DNA of 64,000 nt, from the NCBI GenBank assembly GCA_963792075.1, contig CAWBUW010000007.1, forward strand, positions 806,001 through 870,000, given 5' to 3'. Positions within the stretch are counted from its first letter, which is position 1, and every line of letters starts with the position of its first letter. Shown piece by piece: positions 61,607-64,000 of this stretch. Source of the DNA: CAWBUW01 sp963792075. Its GTDB lineage: Bacteria > Chloroflexota > Anaerolineae > Anaerolineales > UBA4823. The notes under the pieces are model-generated. The model was given only the letters and a program-made list of their open reading frames with translations. It ran no database searches and was not told where the DNA came from. A program made the translations under genes and the position numbers.

Positions 61607-63433
61607 ATGTTAAACGGATATGGCGGTTCTATTTTACGAGTTAATCTGACTACGGGTAAGATCACCCAAGAACCTACTCCCCCCCAGGTGGCGCGTGATT
61701 TTTTGGGTGGGCGCGGCTTCGGCATTTATTTCCTGACCAAAGAAGTCCCTGTGGGCGCAGATGCCCTTGGCCCCGAGAACAAACTCATTATCTCCACAGG
61801 TCCCTTTTCTGGGATGCTGATCCCAGGCGGTGGTAAGTGCGATTGGACCACCAAATCCCCGCTTACCGGCGGCTACGCCGATGCTTCGATGGGCGGTCAT
61901 TTCACGGCTGAGATGAAATACGCCGGGCTGGACAGCATCATCCTGGAAGGGATCAGCCCAAAGCCAGTGTACCTGTTCATCGACGACCGCAAAGTCGAGC
62001 TGCGCGACGCGGCCCACTTGTGGGGTAAAGGCGCCATTGAAGTCGAGAACCAGTTCAAAGAGAAGCTGGGTGAAGAATTCCAGATTGCGGCCATAGGCCC
62101 CGGCGGCGAAAACCAGGTGCTTTTCGCCTGCATCAACCACGATTATGGGCGCCAGGCCGGGCGCGGCGGAGTAGGCGCGGTGATGGGCAGTAAAAAGCTC
62201 AAAGCCATTGTGCTGCACGGTACGCAGTCCGTGCCGGTGGCAGATACCGCTGCCTATCGCAAAGCCGGTGTGGCGATCTACAAGGCTTGCAAAGACGCAG
62301 AGGGCCTGAAAGAGTGGACGCGCTACGGCACGACCATTGTTACCAGTTGGTGTGATGAAGTAGGCGCTCTGCCTACGCGCAACTTCAGCGCCGGTTCCTT
62401 CGAGGGCGGCAAGACGCTCTACGGCCCGGTGATGCGCGAGCAAATTGTTACCGCCGACAAGGGCTGCTTTGGCTGCCCATGCCCGTGCGGGAAATACAGC
62501 ACGCTGAAGCGCTATGGCACGTACGTAGAAGGCCCGGAGTACGAGAGCATTGGCCTGCTTGGTTCGAACCTGGGCATCTCGGATATACAGGATGTGGCGC
62601 AAGCTAATCTGCTGTGCGACGACCTGGGGATCGACTCGATTAGCGCCGGCAGCGTCATCGGCTGGGCCATGGAATGCTATCAAAAAGGCATCCTGACTCA
62701 AGAAGACACGGATGGGTTGGACCTGCACTTCGGCAATGTCGAGGCGACATTCAGCGCCATCCACAAGATCGCTGCCCGGGAGGGCAAGCTGGGGGCGCTG
62801 CTCTCGGAAGGCGTCAAGAAGGCCGCCCAAAAAGTGGGCCAGGGCAGCGAAAAATTCGCCATTCACATCAAAGGCATGGAACAGTCCGCCTATGCCACGC
62901 ATAACGCGACTGCCATGCTGCTGGCGTACATGACTTGCGATGTGGGCGCTCATCACAACCGGTCATGGGCCATCACCTATGATTTGCAAGTGGGCCGCGA
63001 GCGTGTGGTGCCCGAAAAAGTACAGCGCATCATCTGGCTGCAAAACTTCCGCCCCATGTTCGATGTCCTGGGCGGGTGCCGCCTGCAATGGGTGGAGCTG
63101 GGCATTGACCGCGACTTGTATGTACCCGCATTAGAGGCGATCACCGGTATTCACCGTTCCTGGGAAGACCTGGAGCAGGTAGGCAATCGCATCTGGAACT
63201 TGACCCGCCTGTATTGGATGCGTGAGAATGAGGGGTTTGACCGGACATGGGATTTACCCTCGCCGCGTTTCTACCAAGAAGCCCCCACGACGGGCGCGAC
63301 TACCGGGCAGATCACGAAATACGAAGATGTCGAACGCCTGCTGGACATGTACTACGAACAGCGCGGCTGGTCTGCCCAAGGCTTGCCCACGCCAGAGACG
63401 CTGGAAAAGATTGGTTTGCAGGCATTCATTTGA
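61607..63433 (+). CDS. aldehyde:ferredoxin oxidoreductase family protein (AOR 3)
   Basis: This 608-residue AOR has MLNGYGGSILRVNLTTGKIT at the N terminus, FLGGRGFGIYF, SGMLIPGGGK and iron-sulfur ligands Cys287, Cys290 and Cys294 (CFGCPCPC, with an extra Cys292). The fourth Cys is in VLGGCRLQW near residue 490. GGAGG lies just before ATG 61607; an in-frame ATG at 61559 overlaps the ferredoxin. It is cotranscribed with the ferredoxin and the MoaD/ThiS-like gene, whose start overlaps its stop. The substrate is unknown; the cluster is self-contained for electron transfer and, possibly, pterin assembly. Confidence 0.92.
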   Translation: MLNGYGGSILRVNLTTGKITQEPTPPQVARDFLGGRGFGIYFLTKEVPVGADALGPENKLIISTGPFSGMLIPGGGKCDWTTKSPLTGGYADASMGGHFTAEMKYAGLDSIILEGISPKPVYLFIDDRKVELRDAAHLWGKGAIEVENQFKEKLGEEFQIAAIGPGGENQVLFACINHDYGRQAGRGGVGAVMGSKKLKAIVLHGTQSVPVADTAAYRKAGVAIYKACKDAEGLKEWTRYGTTIVTSWCDEVGALPTRNFSAGSFEGGKTLYGPVMREQIVTADKGCFGCPCPCGKYSTLKRYGTYVEGPEYESIGLLGSNLGISDIQDVAQANLLCDDLGIDSISAGSVIGWAMECYQKGILTQEDTDGLDLHFGNVEATFSAIHKIAAREGKLGALLSEGVKKAAQKVGQGSEKFAIHIKGMEQSAYATHNATAMLLAYMTCDVGAHHNRSWAITYDLQVGRERVVPEKVQRIIWLQNFRPMFDVLGGCRLQWVELGIDRDLYVPALEAITGIHRSWEDLEQVGNRIWNLTRLYWMRENEGFDRTWDLPSPRFYQEAPTTGATTGQITKYEDVERLLDMYYEQRGWSAQGLPTPETLEKIGLQAFI

Positions 63434-63654
63434 CCGCGATCATCAAACCCTACGGCATATTGAAATCTTACGTCGCTGGGCAAGCTGAAGTCACCGTCGA
63501 GGCCGGGCAGACGATTCGCGAGACGCTGGTAGCGCTTAAGATCATCCCCGAATTAGCTGCGTTGGTTTTGGTCAATGATGAAAATCAATCCAAGGACTAC
63601 GTAGTGAAAGACGGGGATGTGATTAAGCTGATGGCTGTGATGGGGGGCGGGTAG
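63430..63654 (+). CDS. MoaD/ThiS-family small sulfur-carrier protein
   Basis: The 74-residue beta-grasp protein ends MAVMGGG, where a C-terminal Gly-Gly becomes thiocarboxylated in molybdopterin or thiamin synthesis. The body matches the fold (AEVTVEAGQTIRETLVALKI, LVLVNDENQSKDYVVKDGDVIKLM). The start is TTG 63430, overlapping the AOR 3 stop as TTGA; no ATG is available. An AOR-dedicated MoaD would serve tungstopterin synthesis. The end has three Gly rather than two. Confidence 0.83.
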   Translation: MTAIIKPYGILKSYVAGQAEVTVEAGQTIRETLVALKIIPELAALVLVNDENQSKDYVVKDGDVIKLMAVMGGG

Positions 63655-63757
63655 CGATACAGGGTTCGTGGAAGCTTAGGGATCTCAATCACGAATTTAT
63701 TCGTTTGTTCGTTGGATTGGCTACGATCCCTGCCAGCATGGCGGGGTTTCGCAATCT

Positions 63758-64000
63758 CTATCTTACCAACGTTTCTTCCATCGGCGAGACTTCCGCTTCC
63801 AGGCGGTCCCCCAGTTCTTCCCTGGCCATCTCCAGCTCATAAAGAGACTGAAGATTAAGCCAGAATTCCGGTGTGGTGTTCGTGGCGCGCGCCAGCCTGA
63901 GCGCCGTGTCGCCGCTGATCCCACGCCGGCCGCGCACGACGTCATTCAGCCGCGTAGTAGTGATATTCATCGACTTCGCGAGCTTGTTCTGTGACACTCC
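63758..64000 (-). CDS. higA: HigA-type XRE antitoxin (5' end outside the window)
   Basis: At least 80 residues are visible: VSQNKLAKSMNITTTRLNDVV then RGRRGISGDTALRLARATNTTPEFWLNL. This is the HigA/VapI helix-turn-helix with the TPEFWLNLQ signature. The reading frame stays open to the window edge, so the N-terminal ~20 residues are missing; HigA proteins run to about 100 residues. The toxin gene normally lies upstream, beyond this window. A role as antitoxin and autorepressor is inferred from the family. Confidence 0.85.
   Translation of the reverse strand, partial: GVSQNKLAKSMNITTTRLNDVVRGRRGISGDTALRLARATNTTPEFWLNLQSLYELEMAREELGDRLEAEVSPMEETLVR

Noticed and set aside
61634..62956. 440-codon minus-strand open frame
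   Set aside because: It is fully antisense to AOR 3, whose domains and iron-sulfur ligands are clear; the translation has no recognisable domain.
1..64000. tRNA, rRNA, CRISPR, insertion sequences, integrases
   Set aside because: I looked for cloverleaf ends with TTCGA arms, spaced direct repeats and transposase motifs and found none that hold up.

Overview
The window looks like chromosomal DNA of a Chloroflexota bacterium, most likely close to class Anaerolineae. This is an inference from protein content, not from a marker tree: a split alternative complex III (ACIII) locus divergent from an A2-type caa3 oxidase, three tungsten-type aldehyde:ferredoxin oxidoreductases (AORs), Pro/Thr-rich secreted propellers and a saccharolytic glycosidase cluster. 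No rRNA, tRNA, CRISPR array, transposase or phage gene was seen. The recognisable promoters are bacterial (TTGACA/TTGACT, 16-17 bp, TATAAT/TATATT). Several genes have a TATAAT-like box only 6-7 bases before the start codon, which suggests leaderless mRNAs.

Layout. 1-6.1 kb (+): a small hypothetical protein, an SRAP/YedK protein, an RRM RNA-binding protein behind a terminator-like leader, an Asp-box lipoprotein, a DUF166 protein and AOR 1. 6.1-10.6 kb (-): ligA, an alpha-oxoamine synthase and rlmI. 10.7-18.4 kb (-): an amine/amino-acid catabolic operon headed by an Lrp/AsnC regulator, with two intact class-III aminotransferases (one putrescine-type), a saccharopine-dehydrogenase-like protein, AOR 2, and two aminotransferase genes reduced to fused ends by internal deletion. 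The model is transamination of amines to aldehydes, then ferredoxin-linked oxidation to acids by the AOR. 18.4-30.1 kb (+): one giant protein fusing DmsA-, DmsB- and DmsC-like parts, then envelope proteins, an alcohol dehydrogenase and secreted propeller/SGNH proteins.

30.1-43.6 kb is the respiratory core. The minus-strand caa3 operon (subunit II with cytochrome c, subunit I, fused IV-III, SCO, a cupredoxin-like protein, SURF1) diverges from a plus-strand ACIII operon (diheme c, ActA, split ActB, ActC, ActD, ActE, monoheme c). A large bipartite inverted repeat and a strong promoter lie between them. Together they should oxidise menaquinol and reduce oxygen. 43.7-46.7 kb (-): a UbiA prenyltransferase and glmS; glmS has a ~400-base leader containing blocks like the glmS ribozyme.

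47.1-50.2 kb: a leaderless penicillin-acylase-family gene, followed by the most unusual object here. This is a ~550-base RNA unit with its own promoter (TTGACT-17-TATATT) and terminator but no credible gene, carrying two clear and one probable GEMM (c-di-GMP-I/cGAMP class) aptamers in tandem. 50.2-61 kb: a helix-hairpin-helix membrane protein, a GH36 gene with a one-base frameshift, GH31, a small acidic protein, a metallophosphoesterase, GH3 and phosphoglucomutase, forming a glycan-use region. 61.2-64 kb (+): a four-cluster ferredoxin, AOR 3 and a MoaD/ThiS-like protein (a compact AOR module), then a HigA-type antitoxin cut by the window edge.
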